Positions 1-7,212 of a stretch of DNA of 7,322 bases are shown here, in pieces. Position 1 is the stretch's first letter; the number at the start of each line of letters is the position of its first letter. The notes beneath the pieces are model-generated. The model did not search any database and was not told the DNA's origin. It saw only the letters and a list, made by a program, of their open reading frames with translations. Both the position numbers and the translations under genes were made by a program. Source of the DNA: Prolixibacteraceae bacterium (GTDB taxonomy: Bacteria; Bacteroidota; Bacteroidia; Bacteroidales; Prolixibacteraceae); the NCBI GenBank assembly GCA_027858145.1, contig JAQIDF010000055.1:1-7322 (forward strand), given 5' to 3'.

Positions 1-94
1 ATTCATCGAACGAGTCTTCTTCAATTTCAATACACGAAACCATAAAAGAAGATGTAGCCACACATAAAATAAGGAATGATAAGATTTTTTTCAT
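1..94 (-). CDS. N-terminus of a small predicted lipoprotein (partial, runs off left edge)
   Basis: Reading leftward from the ATG at 94 gives 31 uninterrupted codons to the window edge. The peptide starts MKK, has a hydrophobic stretch (ILSFLILCVATSSF) and then FMVSC, followed by an acidic segment IEIEEDSFDE. This is the layout of a signal-peptidase-II lipoprotein signal with the lipidated cysteine at residue 21. The mature protein is therefore predicted to be anchored in an envelope membrane. An acidic run directly after the cysteine resembles the lipoprotein export signal of surface lipoproteins in Bacteroidota, which hints at outer-leaflet display, but this is inference. A good -7 box lies 33 bp upstream (127-134). 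The rest of the protein is outside the window, so no function can be given. Confidence 0.72.
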   Translation of the reverse strand, partial: MKKILSFLILCVATSSFMVSCIEIEEDSFDE

Positions 95-126
95 CAGTAT
101 CAGTTTTAATTGCTTACAAGTAAAAT

Positions 127-134
127 CAAAGATA
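127..134 (-). promoter_or_regulatory. Candidate -7 box for the left-edge lipoprotein
   Basis: On the minus strand this reads TATCTTTG, an exact match to the Bacteroidota sigma-ABfr -7 consensus TAnnTTTG. It would start transcription near 120 and leave a leader of about 25 nt before the ATG at 94. No convincing -33 TTTG is seen about 20 bp further upstream. It lies between the end of the permease remnant (181) and the lipoprotein start, so the lipoprotein has a possible independent promoter. Confidence 0.5.
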
Positions 135-180
135 AATAATTTTAATATGGAATGAATGAATAACTAACAGTCATATATTT

Positions 181-1571
181 TTATCCTTTTAAATACTTCT
201 TTATAATTTGTGCGATTGACTTTGGTTCGCCAATAATAGTTAGAATGTCATTTTCCATTAATTCGGTATTTCCTTTTGGTGTAATCGTCGTACCGTCACG
301 TTCAACAATTGCCACCAGCACATCTGAAGGAAATGAAATTTCCATGAGTTTTTTACCTACCATATCAAATTGAACCGTATTTTCTGAAAGCTGTACCGAT
401 ACATACCTTTCGTTGTGCAACAGGAACTCTTTTGCTTGTCGCTCATTCCCGAGGCCAAGAAAGTCGGGCACAAAGTTTTCTCGTTCAACAATATCGATAA
501 GTCGTGAGAGCATGCGCAGTTGCTGGCGTGCTTCAGATGTAGGGTTCACGAGGAAGAACATTATTCTGATATAATCTTCAGAAGAGATGGCACCTTTACT
601 TACCGGTTTACGCACGCCTCTTCCGTCAACAAGCACAATATGCAGTGATGGATGATCGACTCCCTCGTCCTTAGCATATAAAATTGATACTTCAGGTATG
701 ATTAATGCTGGCTCAATAGGTGAAATGGAATAAAACTCTCCAGCGAGTTCTTTTTCTGATACGTGTTGTTCAACCGCATAAACAGAAGCAACATGCTCAA
801 CCACATGTTCGAAATTTACAAGATCATTGAATCTTGAAATACGGGCACGCATCACAGTTTCGTCGAATGGGTCGCCACGGCGCAGGCCTTTTTCTTTAAG
901 TATTTCCATAAACTCGCTTTCGATATCGGCATATTGGTGCTTGCCCAGCAAAGCAAACCAATGAAATATCGCACCCTCGCGTTTTACTTTCTCGCGTGCA
1001 TAGTAATAATACCAGGCAAAAGAAATCACAACAATGAACAAGCTGAACAAAACAGCTGTCCACCCCATGTAAATTATTAGCATAAACGAAATAAAAATAC
1101 CTGCCACCTGCATCCATGGGTATAATGGCGAACGGTAACCGGGGTCGTATGAATCAATTTTACTTTTCCGGAAAACGATAACAGCCAAGTTGATTAGCAT
1201 AAAAATAAACAACTGAAAAGCACTTTTTGTTAATCCCAGATACGAAACAAAAACAAATCCGGCAGTGATAATAAGCCCTTCAAGGCCATCAGTAAAAAAA
1301 GGAGTAAGATGATCGTTTAAAGCGGGAGTATCAAATCTTTCGGTAAAAAAATATTATAAAGCCCGTCAATAATAAAACCACCTAATACCACCAATAGTAC
1401 AATAATGAAAAAACTTTGTAATCCGGTTGTTTTTTTAGCGCCAACAAGGTTTAAGCCGGTAAAAACCAAGGTAGCCGATACTGCAACAATTCGGACAGGA
1501 ACATCCCAAAAAATAGCTGCATAAGCCCCGATACCATGTGATAAAACACCTGTTTTAATTAAACACCTGAC
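181..1571 (-). pseudogene. Decayed APC-superfamily amino acid permease with EIIA-like and TrkA-C cytosolic tail
   Basis: The intact relative would be an inner-membrane amino acid permease with a C-terminal cytosolic regulatory region. Three lesions are visible. (1) Recognisable homology begins only at about 1560 (KTGVLSHGIGAYAAIFWD), with a stop at 1572-1574 just before it, so roughly the first hundred residues are missing. (2) The 5' part ends ...GGFIIDGLYNIF and the frame breaks at the homopolymer 1345-1351; the next frame resumes as TERFDTPALNDHLTPFF. (3) FVSYLGLTK is joined in frame to SAFQLFIFMLINLAVIV at about 1225; in the family these flank a long stretch of transmembrane helices (about TM6 to TM10), which is absent. 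The remaining open frame (181-1212 from a TTG) carries SPLYPW, about two more membrane segments, an EIIA-type-2-like domain (about residues 125-242) and a TrkA-C/RCK-C-like domain (about 268-340). The EIIA-like domain has no histidine where the phosphorylated one is expected (ALIIPEV), so it is probably a sensor or scaffold fold. Transport activity is very unlikely. A truncated membrane-plus-TrkA-C protein could still be made, but no promoter supports it. Confidence 0.8.
1543..1569. repeat. Short direct repeat AAACACCTG at the truncated 5' end of the permease remnant
   Basis: AAACACCTG occurs at 1544-1552 and again at 1561-1569, separated by the near-palindromic TTTTAATT. It sits exactly where the permease homology begins, so it may mark the truncation breakpoint or a duplicated joint. 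With nine bases per copy it could also be chance. Confidence 0.4.
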
Positions 1572-1604
1572 TCAATAATTAAGTTCAACGCGCAAACTGT
1601 ATAT

Positions 1605-2582
1605 TCATCGAAATGAAGGCATCCAACTTTTCGTCCGATTATTGGTGAAAATATTATCGATGGTGTAATTTTCCGCTTGTCCCTTAGATAATGTGTGTGT
1701 CCATGGTAGACGTTCCGAGTTGTCTGATCCCTTACCTGTATTGCCATATTCGGCGTAAAAGGCTGTTTGGTCACGATTCGTGTTTGACCAGTTTGACCAA
1801 CCTTGCGGAGCAATGTGACTGCTCATTTCACAGTTCAGAAAAACCACCCGGGCAAAATCGCGCCAGGGACGGCCCAACAATACATCTTCAACATTTTGGG
1901 ATGCAGTAAGCCTGCATTTCATAAAAATGAAGCCATATTTGATATGTTCAGGGGTGCTTGCTGCTGTAATATACGAGTTGCTTTTACTGTGAATTTTACA
2001 TGCTTCAAAAATCACGGTTGCTTCTCCGAAAATAAAATCAGTCGTGCCTTCGATAAAGCAATTCATAAAATATTGCCGGCTGCCTTCACCTGCCAGATAA
2101 GCCGTATCCTGATTGCCTTTAATATGACAATTCACGATTTGGCACCGGTCGCCCTCAACGTGTAATGCAACTGCCTGACCAACTTTACCTGCTGTATTTT
2201 CAACCGTAAGATTTTGAATAATTACGTCATTCGACTCAACCTTTAGCGTGTATGTATGAAAAGTGCTATTTCGCCCCCGGTTAATTTTATCGAAATGATC
2301 GTTGAACGTAACAATCGTATTTTCGGCACTTTCGCCTTTCAATGTAAGTTTATTATTCCATGAATATATACATACTTTTTCGTTGTAAACTCCATTTTTT
2401 ATGTGAATGGTGATACGCTTGTCGGGGAATGATTTTGTAGCATTTATTGCACTCTGTATTGAGGTGTATTCGGCCGTGCCGTCTTTAGCTACATGCAAAT
2501 CATAATCAATTGCTGCCTGTACTGTATGAAAAGAAACAAAAAACAGCAACAGAAGTGCTATTTTTAATAGCTTAAAGCCCAT
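1605..2582 (-). CDS. Secreted pectinesterase (pectin methylesterase, carbohydrate esterase family 8)
   Basis: It removes methyl esters from homogalacturonan, releasing methanol and leaving de-esterified pectin for lyases or hydrolases. The 325-residue protein starts with a Sec signal peptide (hydrophobic LLKIALLLLFFV, cleavage likely after VQA at residue 23), so it works in the periplasm or outside. The family motifs appear in order: GVYNEK (64-69), GQAVAL with Gln136, QDTAY with Gln158 and Asp159, DFIFG with the second catalytic Asp182, and LGRPW with Arg238 and Trp240. The third motif reads QDTAY where QDTL(Y/F) is usual; the catalytic residues are kept. Length fits a single-domain bacterial CE8 enzyme that fills the right-handed beta-helix. 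The ATG lies 9 bp after the stop of the upstream OmpA gene with no promoter between, so the two are probably co-transcribed. No SusC/SusD or other pectin gene is visible here. The function is confident; the exact substrate pattern is not known. Confidence 0.93.
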   Translation of the reverse strand: MGFKLLKIALLLLFFVSFHTVQAAIDYDLHVAKDGTAEYTSIQSAINATKSFPDKRITIHIKNGVYNEKVCIYSWNNKLTLKGESAENTIVTFNDHFDKINRGRNSTFHTYTLKVESNDVIIQNLTVENTAGKVGQAVALHVEGDRCQIVNCHIKGNQDTAYLAGEGSRQYFMNCFIEGTTDFIFGEATVIFEACKIHSKSNSYITAASTPEHIKYGFIFMKCRLTASQNVEDVLLGRPWRDFARVVFLNCEMSSHIAPQGWSNWSNTNRDQTAFYAEYGNTGKGSDNSERLPWTHTLSKGQAENYTIDNIFTNNRTKSWMPSFR

Positions 2583-2591
2583 ATTAAAATA

Positions 2592-3638
2592 TTAATTGGT
2601 TTGAATAATATCAAAAATTTCGCTTAAATCGGGGGTCAAAATAATTTCGGTGCGTCTGTTTTTACGACGGGCATCGGCTGTTTGAGCATCTTCAAGCGGT
2701 ACATACTTACTACGCCCGGCGGCTGTAATTCGTGATGGGTCAATTTCAGCACTATTTAAAATGATTTTTGTAACAGCGGTTGCCCTCATCACACTCAGAT
2801 CCCAGTTATCTTTTATCTGCCCCGACCCATTTAAAGGAACATCATCGGTATGTCCTTCAACCATGATGTTGATATCGGGATTTGCAGCCAATACTTCGCT
2901 TAAACTTTCGAGTGCTTTCTGGCCTGCGGGATCAACAGAGTAACTTCCTGTTTTAAATAAAAGATTTTCTTCAAGCGATACATAAACTTTTCCATTACGC
3001 TCGTTAACAGAAAGCCCCTGGTCATAAAACCCCCTCAGTGCATTATTTAGCTTATCTTTCAGCTCGGTAACTGCTTCTTTTTGGTTGTTAAGGGCATTTT
3101 CCAACTCCATCAGGCGGGCCTGTTGTTCAGCCAGCGCTTGTTCGGCATTTGTAAGCTGTTGTTGCTGTGCTTCGAGCTCGGTTTGAGCTTTTGCAAGTTC
3201 TACCTCGCGTTTTTTCAGTTCTTCTTCGGCCTGATAAACCCGGTCTTCACGTTCTTGTAAATCTTCTTGTAGATCTTGCAGTTCATTAAGTAATTTTGAT
3301 ATCTCTTCTGAACTTCCATCTTTCAATATAGAAATCCGTTCTTCAAGCTCTTTCTGGTTTTGTCTCAGCTGTTCATTTTCATACTGAAGCTTATCCCGTT
3401 CATCCTGCAAGCCATCCACTTTCTTTTTCAAATCTTCGTAGCGTTTTTGCAACTGCACAATTTGACCGTCAAGCTCGTTATTATCAACTTCCAGCTCCCG
3501 GTTCTTATCTTTCAATAACAGATTTTCATCCTGCAGGTTTTCAGCCCTCTTTTTTGCATCAGTAAGCTGATTTACGGGCACACACGAGAATAAACCAATT
3601 ATAAAAAATCCTAATACTATGTATCTTACCATTTTCAT
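2592..3638 (-). CDS. OmpA-family lipoprotein with long coiled coil and C-terminal peptidoglycan-binding domain
   Basis: It likely tethers an envelope membrane to the cell wall. Starting at the ATG at 3638 gives 348 residues: MKMVRYIVLGFFIIGLFS then the lipobox LFSC with the lipidated Cys19. A glutamate/glutamine/lysine-rich heptad region follows (about residues 26-208), a long coiled coil. The OmpA/MotB domain is at about 222-343 and shows GHTDDVPLNG, NWDLSVMRA, RITAAGRSKYVPL and ARRKNRRTEIIL. The TDD aspartates and the RRKNRR arginine are the residues that normally hold diaminopimelate in peptidoglycan. An in-frame ATG at 3674 would add 12 residues (MSYLRQIIKYKR). I prefer 3638 because it gives a normal short n-region and an A/T-rich leader. 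Candidate promoter: 3769-3776. The pectinesterase gene follows 9 bp downstream, yet nothing links the two functions directly. The precise cellular role within the OmpA/Pal/MotB-like group cannot be told from sequence. Confidence 0.88.
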   Translation of the reverse strand: MKMVRYIVLGFFIIGLFSCVPVNQLTDAKKRAENLQDENLLLKDKNRELEVDNNELDGQIVQLQKRYEDLKKKVDGLQDERDKLQYENEQLRQNQKELEERISILKDGSSEEISKLLNELQDLQEDLQEREDRVYQAEEELKKREVELAKAQTELEAQQQQLTNAEQALAEQQARLMELENALNNQKEAVTELKDKLNNALRGFYDQGLSVNERNGKVYVSLEENLLFKTGSYSVDPAGQKALESLSEVLAANPDINIMVEGHTDDVPLNGSGQIKDNWDLSVMRATAVTKIILNSAEIDPSRITAAGRSKYVPLEDAQTADARRKNRRTEIILTPDLSEIFDIIQTN

Positions 3639-3683
3639 TCGTTTATATTTAATTATTTGTCTTAAGTAACTCATGGAACTCGC

Positions 3684-3701
3684 ATTCGCCAGCCGGCGGA
3701 T
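3684..3701. promoter_or_regulatory. Compact hairpin upstream of the OmpA-family gene
   Basis: ATTCGCC and GGCGGAT form a 7-bp stem (one G:T pair) closing the tetraloop AGCC. It is G/C-rich within an A/T-rich intergenic region, and lies between the proposed OmpA promoter and its start, so it would be part of the leader RNA. It has no T-run in either direction, so it is not a typical intrinsic terminator. It may be a dispersed intergenic palindrome or a leader element; its role is not known. Confidence 0.45.
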
Positions 3702-3768
3702 CAGTGGTTGTGATTAAAACCCGAATCATGCTCGTTTCATCGCAAATTACTTTTTAATATATAACTCA

Positions 3769-3776
3769 CAAAAATA
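3769..3776 (-). promoter_or_regulatory. Candidate -7 box for the OmpA/pectinesterase unit
   Basis: On the minus strand it reads TATTTTTG, matching TAnnTTTG. Transcription would begin near 3762 and give a leader of about 124 nt to the ATG at 3638, containing the hairpin at 3684-3701. A clear -33 element is not seen. It is divergent from the dxs promoter about 60 bp away. Confidence 0.4.
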
Positions 3777-3828
3777 AAGAATTATTGAGTTATGCTTTTA
3801 CAATTCTGCATAAATAACCGTATAATTG

Positions 3829-3836
3829 TATATTTG
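3829..3836 (+). promoter_or_regulatory. Candidate -7 box for dxs
   Basis: TATATTTG matches the Bacteroidota -7 consensus TAnnTTTG and is placed 23 bp before the ATG at 3860. The transcript would start near 3843 with a leader of only about 17 nt. A weak -33-like TTCTG lies at 3804-3808, about 20 bp upstream. Confidence 0.52.
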
Positions 3837-3859
3837 CCATCTGATTTTTGAGAGATAAT

Positions 3860-5761
3860 ATGACAAGTGACCATTTTAAATTATTAAACCAAATAAACAA
3901 ACCTTCCGATTTGAGGGCATTCCCCCCCGAAGATCTGGAAAAGATATGCGAGCAATTACGTTGCTTTTTAATTGACACGCTTTCTGAAACCCCTGGTCAT
4001 TTTGGTGCCAGTCTCGGGATTGTCGAGCTCACCGTTGCATTACATTATGTATTCAATACTCCCGTTGATAAACTTGTGTGGGATGTAGGCCACCAGGCCT
4101 ATGGACACAAAATACTTACCGGACGTCGCGAACAATTTAAAACACTTAGGAAATACAAAGGCCTTAGCGGATTTCCAACACCAAAGGAAAGCGAATATGA
4201 TGTTTTTGGCGTAGGTCATTCATCTACATCAATTTCGGCAGCTTTAGGGATGGCCATCTCGAACCAGCTTAATAACGACCCATCAAATGTTGTTGCTATT
4301 ATTGGCGACGGAGCCCTGACCGGCGGTATGGCATTTGAAGCATTGAATAATGCCAGCGAAAAAAATCCTAACATTCTCATTATTCTGAATGACAACAATA
4401 TGTCAATCGACCCGAATGTTGGGGGATTAAACAAGTACCTGATAAAAATATCAGCATCTGAAACTTACAATAAACTACGGGATAAAATATGGAACTTTTT
4501 GGGGATGTTCCATTGGGTAGGACGCAAAACCCGGCAAACCGTTTCGAAAATTGGTGTTTCAACCAAGTCGTTTTTCTTCAAAGAAAGCAACCTTTTCGAA
4601 GCTTTAGATATTCGCTATTTTGGCCCGGTTGACGGTCATGATGTAGAATTGCTGGTAAAACTGCTCAACCGCCTGAAGAAAATACAGGGACCCAAAATTC
4701 TTCACATTATCACCAAAAAAGGTAAAGGGTTTCATCCGGCCGAAACCAACCAAACATTATTCCACGCCCCCGGAAAATTTGACAAAACTACTGGCGAACA
4801 GGTTATTTCGACCAACGGCGATGAACCTCCCTTATACCAGCATGTTTTTGGCAAAACCGTGCTTGAATTGGCAAAGCGAAACGAAAAAATTGTAGCCATT
4901 ACTCCGGCAATGCTCTCGGGCTGTTCACTCAACATTATGCAAAAAGAAATGCCACACCGGGTTTTCGATGTAGGGATATCGGAACAACACGCGGTAACTT
5001 TTTCTGCCGGTTTAGCCCAGTCTGGGATGATCCCGTTTTGTAACATTTATTCATCGTTTTCACAACGTGCCTACGACCAAATTATACACGATGTGGCGCT
5101 GCAAAACCTGAATGTGATTTTATGCCTCGACCGTGGCGGACTTGTTGGTGCCGACGGTGCAACACATCATGGCGCTTACGATTTAGCTTTTCTCAACTGC
5201 ATACCTAATATGACCATTGCAGCACCTTTGAACGAGAAAGAACTTCGTAACCTTTTGTTTTCAGCCCAAGAAAAACCATCGGGGCCGTATGTAATCAGGT
5301 ATCCACGTGGGCGCGGGGTGATGAAAGACTGGAAAACACCGTTTGAATACATCGAAAAAGGAAAAGGGCAACTCATCAAAACAGGGAAGTCAGTTGCCAT
5401 CTTGTCCATCGGGCATCCTGGAAATTTTGTTGCAAAAGCCCTTGAAAGCATGGATAACAAAGATATGGCAGCTCACTACGATATGCGTTTTCTTAAGCCA
5501 ATAGATACCGGTATTTTGCATGAAGTGTTTTTAAAGTTCGATAACATTGTTACCGTTGAAGATGGCACCATAACCGGAGGTTTAGGCTCTACTGTTGTTG
5601 ATTTCATGAACAAGAATCAATACCATGCCAACATTACCAAATTGGGAATCCCCGATGCTTTTATCGAACATGGCACACCCGATGAACTATACCACGAGTG
5701 TGGTTTTGATGCCGAGGGGATAGCTCAAACCTTAGAGCACATCATCGACAAACTCAATTAA
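3860..5761 (+). CDS. dxs: 1-deoxy-D-xylulose-5-phosphate synthase
   Basis: It condenses pyruvate and glyceraldehyde 3-phosphate with loss of CO2, using thiamine diphosphate and Mg2+, to give DXP for the MEP isoprenoid pathway (DXP also feeds thiamine and pyridoxal synthesis in many bacteria). The product is a cytosolic 633-residue protein, normal for the family. Domain I shows GHFGASLG (46-53), WDVGHQAYGHKILTGRR (74-90), GVGHSSTSISAALGMA (117-132) and the ThDP signature GDGALTGG (149-156) to LNDNNMSID (176-184). Domain II shows DVGISEQHAVTF with catalytic Glu375, SSFSQRAYDQ with Arg403, and DRGGLVGADGATHHG with Arg425, Asp432 and His436. The third domain has YPRGRG (481-486), RFLKPID and EDGTITGG. 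By count these match the substrate-binding residues Glu370, Arg398, Arg420, Asp427 and His431 of the E. coli enzyme. An in-frame TTG at 3848 is too close to the predicted transcription start, so the ATG at 3860 is chosen. The gene stands alone: no MEP-pathway partner is next to it, and the hairpin array starts 26 bp after the stop. Confidence 0.97.
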   Translation: MTSDHFKLLNQINKPSDLRAFPPEDLEKICEQLRCFLIDTLSETPGHFGASLGIVELTVALHYVFNTPVDKLVWDVGHQAYGHKILTGRREQFKTLRKYKGLSGFPTPKESEYDVFGVGHSSTSISAALGMAISNQLNNDPSNVVAIIGDGALTGGMAFEALNNASEKNPNILIILNDNNMSIDPNVGGLNKYLIKISASETYNKLRDKIWNFLGMFHWVGRKTRQTVSKIGVSTKSFFFKESNLFEALDIRYFGPVDGHDVELLVKLLNRLKKIQGPKILHIITKKGKGFHPAETNQTLFHAPGKFDKTTGEQVISTNGDEPPLYQHVFGKTVLELAKRNEKIVAITPAMLSGCSLNIMQKEMPHRVFDVGISEQHAVTFSAGLAQSGMIPFCNIYSSFSQRAYDQIIHDVALQNLNVILCLDRGGLVGADGATHHGAYDLAFLNCIPNMTIAAPLNEKELRNLLFSAQEKPSGPYVIRYPRGRGVMKDWKTPFEYIEKGKGQLIKTGKSVAILSIGHPGNFVAKALESMDNKDMAAHYDMRFLKPIDTGILHEVFLKFDNIVTVEDGTITGGLGSTVVDFMNKNQYHANITKLGIPDAFIEHGTPDELYHECGFDAEGIAQTLEHIIDKLN

Positions 5762-5787
5762 TTACTACTGTTTCTCAATTCAAAAAA

Positions 5788-6180
5788 GTAGCAAGTGGCA
5801 ATAGGCAATGGCAAAAAGGTGCAGCAACTTAAAGCAAAACTGCTACTGCTACTATACAGTAGTAAGTAGCAAGTGGCAATAGGCAATGGCAAAGCGCCCA
5901 CTTGACTTAAAGCATAACTGCTATTGCTACTGCAACTAATCTCTGTAATAAGTAGCAAGTGGCAATGGCAAGAGCAAAAACATGAAGCAACTTAAAGCAT
6001 GACTGCTAATGCTACTGCCACTGCAACTATACAGTAGTAAGTAGCAAGTGGCAGTAGGCAATGGCAAATATTCGACATAACTTAAAGCAAGACTGCTACT
6101 GCTACTAATCTCTGTAATAAGTAGCAATAGGCAATGGCAAAAAAGTGTAGCAACTTTAAGCAGAACTGCTACTGCAACTG
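5788..6180. repeat. Left block of hairpin repeat array (five units, loop classes A, B, C, D, A)
   Basis: Five degenerate units can be aligned on a constant box CTTAAAGC at 5828, 5906, 5991, 6081 and 6154 (the last as CTTTAAGC), a spacing of 73-90 bp. Each has a left arm like GCAAGTGGCAATAGGC plus AATGGCA, a variable core, the constant box and a right arm of TGCTAC/TGCTATTGC steps. The arms are imperfect inverted repeats. Cores: AAAAAGTGCAGCAA-like (A), GCGCCCACTTGA-like (B), GCAAAAACATGAAGCAA (C), TATTCGACATAA (D). Joints between units are either AATCTCTGTAATAAG or the palindrome-like ATACAGTAGTAAG. Stop codons recur in every unit (TAA in the box and joints), and I see no gene here; reading frames rich in LPLPIATCYLL on the minus strand are by-products of the repeat. 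The block begins 26 bp after dxs and ends 4 bp before the stop codon of the small gene at 6184. Confidence 0.93.
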
Positions 6181-6183
6181 CGT

Positions 6184-6564
6184 CTATCCCCTGTCTTTTG
6201 GTAAAAACTTCTCAGGATTAGATGCCATATAATTTAACATTCTACCGATCTCATCGTATTTTTCTATAAGTTCATCTTTTATCTCATCAGAAATATACTT
6301 ACAATCTTTCGCAAAATCAATCCAAGTTGAGGTTTCACTTGCTTCTGCATCTGCATCTGTTATTTTGGATGTAAAATGTTTTGGATAACGTCTCTTTCTG
6401 TAGGCTTCAGCAAGATTTACAGAAACTGAACGACTTGATCGTCTTATTTGATCTGTTAAAGAATAACGTTCTTCTTTAGGAAATGATTTTGATAACCAAA
6501 ATATATCCATCGCTGATTTATAAGCCAGCTTATACACTTTAAGATCTTTATAACTACCTGTCAT
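6184..6564 (-). CDS. Four-helix-bundle protein of the S23 / 23S rRNA intervening-sequence (Avd-like) family
   Basis: The 126-residue protein has the full family pattern: YKDLKVYKLAYKSAMDI (helix 1), the hallmark FPKEERYSLTDQIRRSSRSV (28-47), NLAEAYRKRR, then a helix with DADAEASETSTWIDFAKD and a C-terminal helix DELIEKYDEIGRMLNYM. Members are small, basic-patched helical bundles that form pentamers in the studied cases. Some are encoded in insertions within 23S rRNA, and the related Avd protein is an accessory of the reverse transcriptase in diversity-generating retroelements. The molecular job of stand-alone copies such as this one is not known. The gene has a promoter-like box 42 bp upstream (6606-6613), and it sits inside the hairpin array, with the left block 4 bp from its stop and a half repeat unit just upstream of its promoter. 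No rRNA, reverse transcriptase or template repeat is present nearby, so it is neither an rRNA insertion nor a visible retroelement. The frame is intact and of normal length. Confidence 0.92.
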   Translation of the reverse strand: MTGSYKDLKVYKLAYKSAMDIFWLSKSFPKEERYSLTDQIRRSSRSVSVNLAEAYRKRRYPKHFTSKITDADAEASETSTWIDFAKDCKYISDEIKDELIEKYDEIGRMLNYMASNPEKFLPKDRG

Positions 6565-6605
6565 TTATTGGTTTTTCTTAAAACTAAAAAAAATATTATT
6601 AATGA

Positions 6606-6613
6606 CAAACATA
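6606..6613 (-). promoter_or_regulatory. Candidate -7 box for the four-helix-bundle gene
   Basis: On the minus strand it reads TATGTTTG, an exact TAnnTTTG match. A start near 6599 would give a leader of about 35 nt to the ATG at 6564, within the only non-repetitive A/T-rich stretch of the array (6565-6618). The position of a -33 element would fall inside the repeat half unit at 6621 onward, so the repeat could supply part of the promoter. Confidence 0.5.
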
Positions 6614-6874
6614 TCCTTTAACTTAAAGCATGACTGCCACTGCAACTGCTACTGCAACTAATCTGTAATAAGTAGCGAGGCAATGGCAAAGCGACGACTT
6701 GACTTAAAGCTTAACTGCTATTGCTACTGCTACTGCAACTAATCTCTGTAATAAGTAGCAATAGGCAATGGCAAGAGCAAAAACATGAAGCGACTTAAAG
6801 CATGACTGCCACTGCAACTATCCAGTAGCAAAGGGCAAGAGAAATGGCAAAGAGCCGACTTGACTTAAAGCTTA

Positions 6875-6984
6875 ACTGCTACTGCAACTAATCTGTAATA
6901 AGTAGCAAGTGGCAATAGGCAATGGCAAATATTCGACATAACTTAAAGCAAGACTGCTATTGCTACTGCTACTGCAACTAATCT
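6875..6984 (+). repeat. First copy of a perfect 110-bp direct repeat (class-D unit with flanks)
   Basis: This segment is identical base for base to 7213-7322. It covers the end of the preceding unit, the joint AATCTGTAATAAG and a complete class-D unit. Other units differ from each other at many places, so this pair is a recent copy or has been homogenised by gene conversion. Confidence 0.93.
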
Positions 6985-7212
6985 GTAATAAGTAGAAATA
7001 GGCAATGGCAATAGCAAAAACATGAAGCGACTTAAAGCAAGACTGCTATTGCTACTGCTACTGCAACTAATCTCTAATAAGTAGCAAGTGGCAATAAGCA
7101 ATGGCAAAAAAGTGCAGCAACTTAAAGCAGAACTGCTACTACAACTAAACAAATAAAGTGGCAAGAGCAATGGCAAAGCACCGACCTGACTTAAAGACCG
7201 ACTGCTATTGCT

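Noticed and set aside
181..1212. A genuine 343-residue protein starting at the TTG at 1210-1212
   Set aside because: Homology to the permease continues upstream of this codon in the same frame to about 1350, so the TTG is internal to a broken gene.
1572..1604. Terminator between the pectinesterase and the permease remnant
   Set aside because: No stable hairpin followed by a T-run was found on the minus strand; the near-palindrome at 1553-1564 is A/T-only and weak.
1691..2165. Plus-strand open frames overlapping the pectinesterase gene
   Set aside because: They are antisense shadows of a well-supported CE8 gene and show no recognisable domain.
3639..3674. ATG at 3674 as start of the OmpA-family gene
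   Set aside because: It would place 14 extra polar residues before the lipoprotein signal and has no A/T-rich leader; it remains possible.
3848..3859. TTG start adding four residues to dxs
   Set aside because: It lies only a few bases from the predicted transcription start, and the ATG at 3860 fits the family N-terminus.
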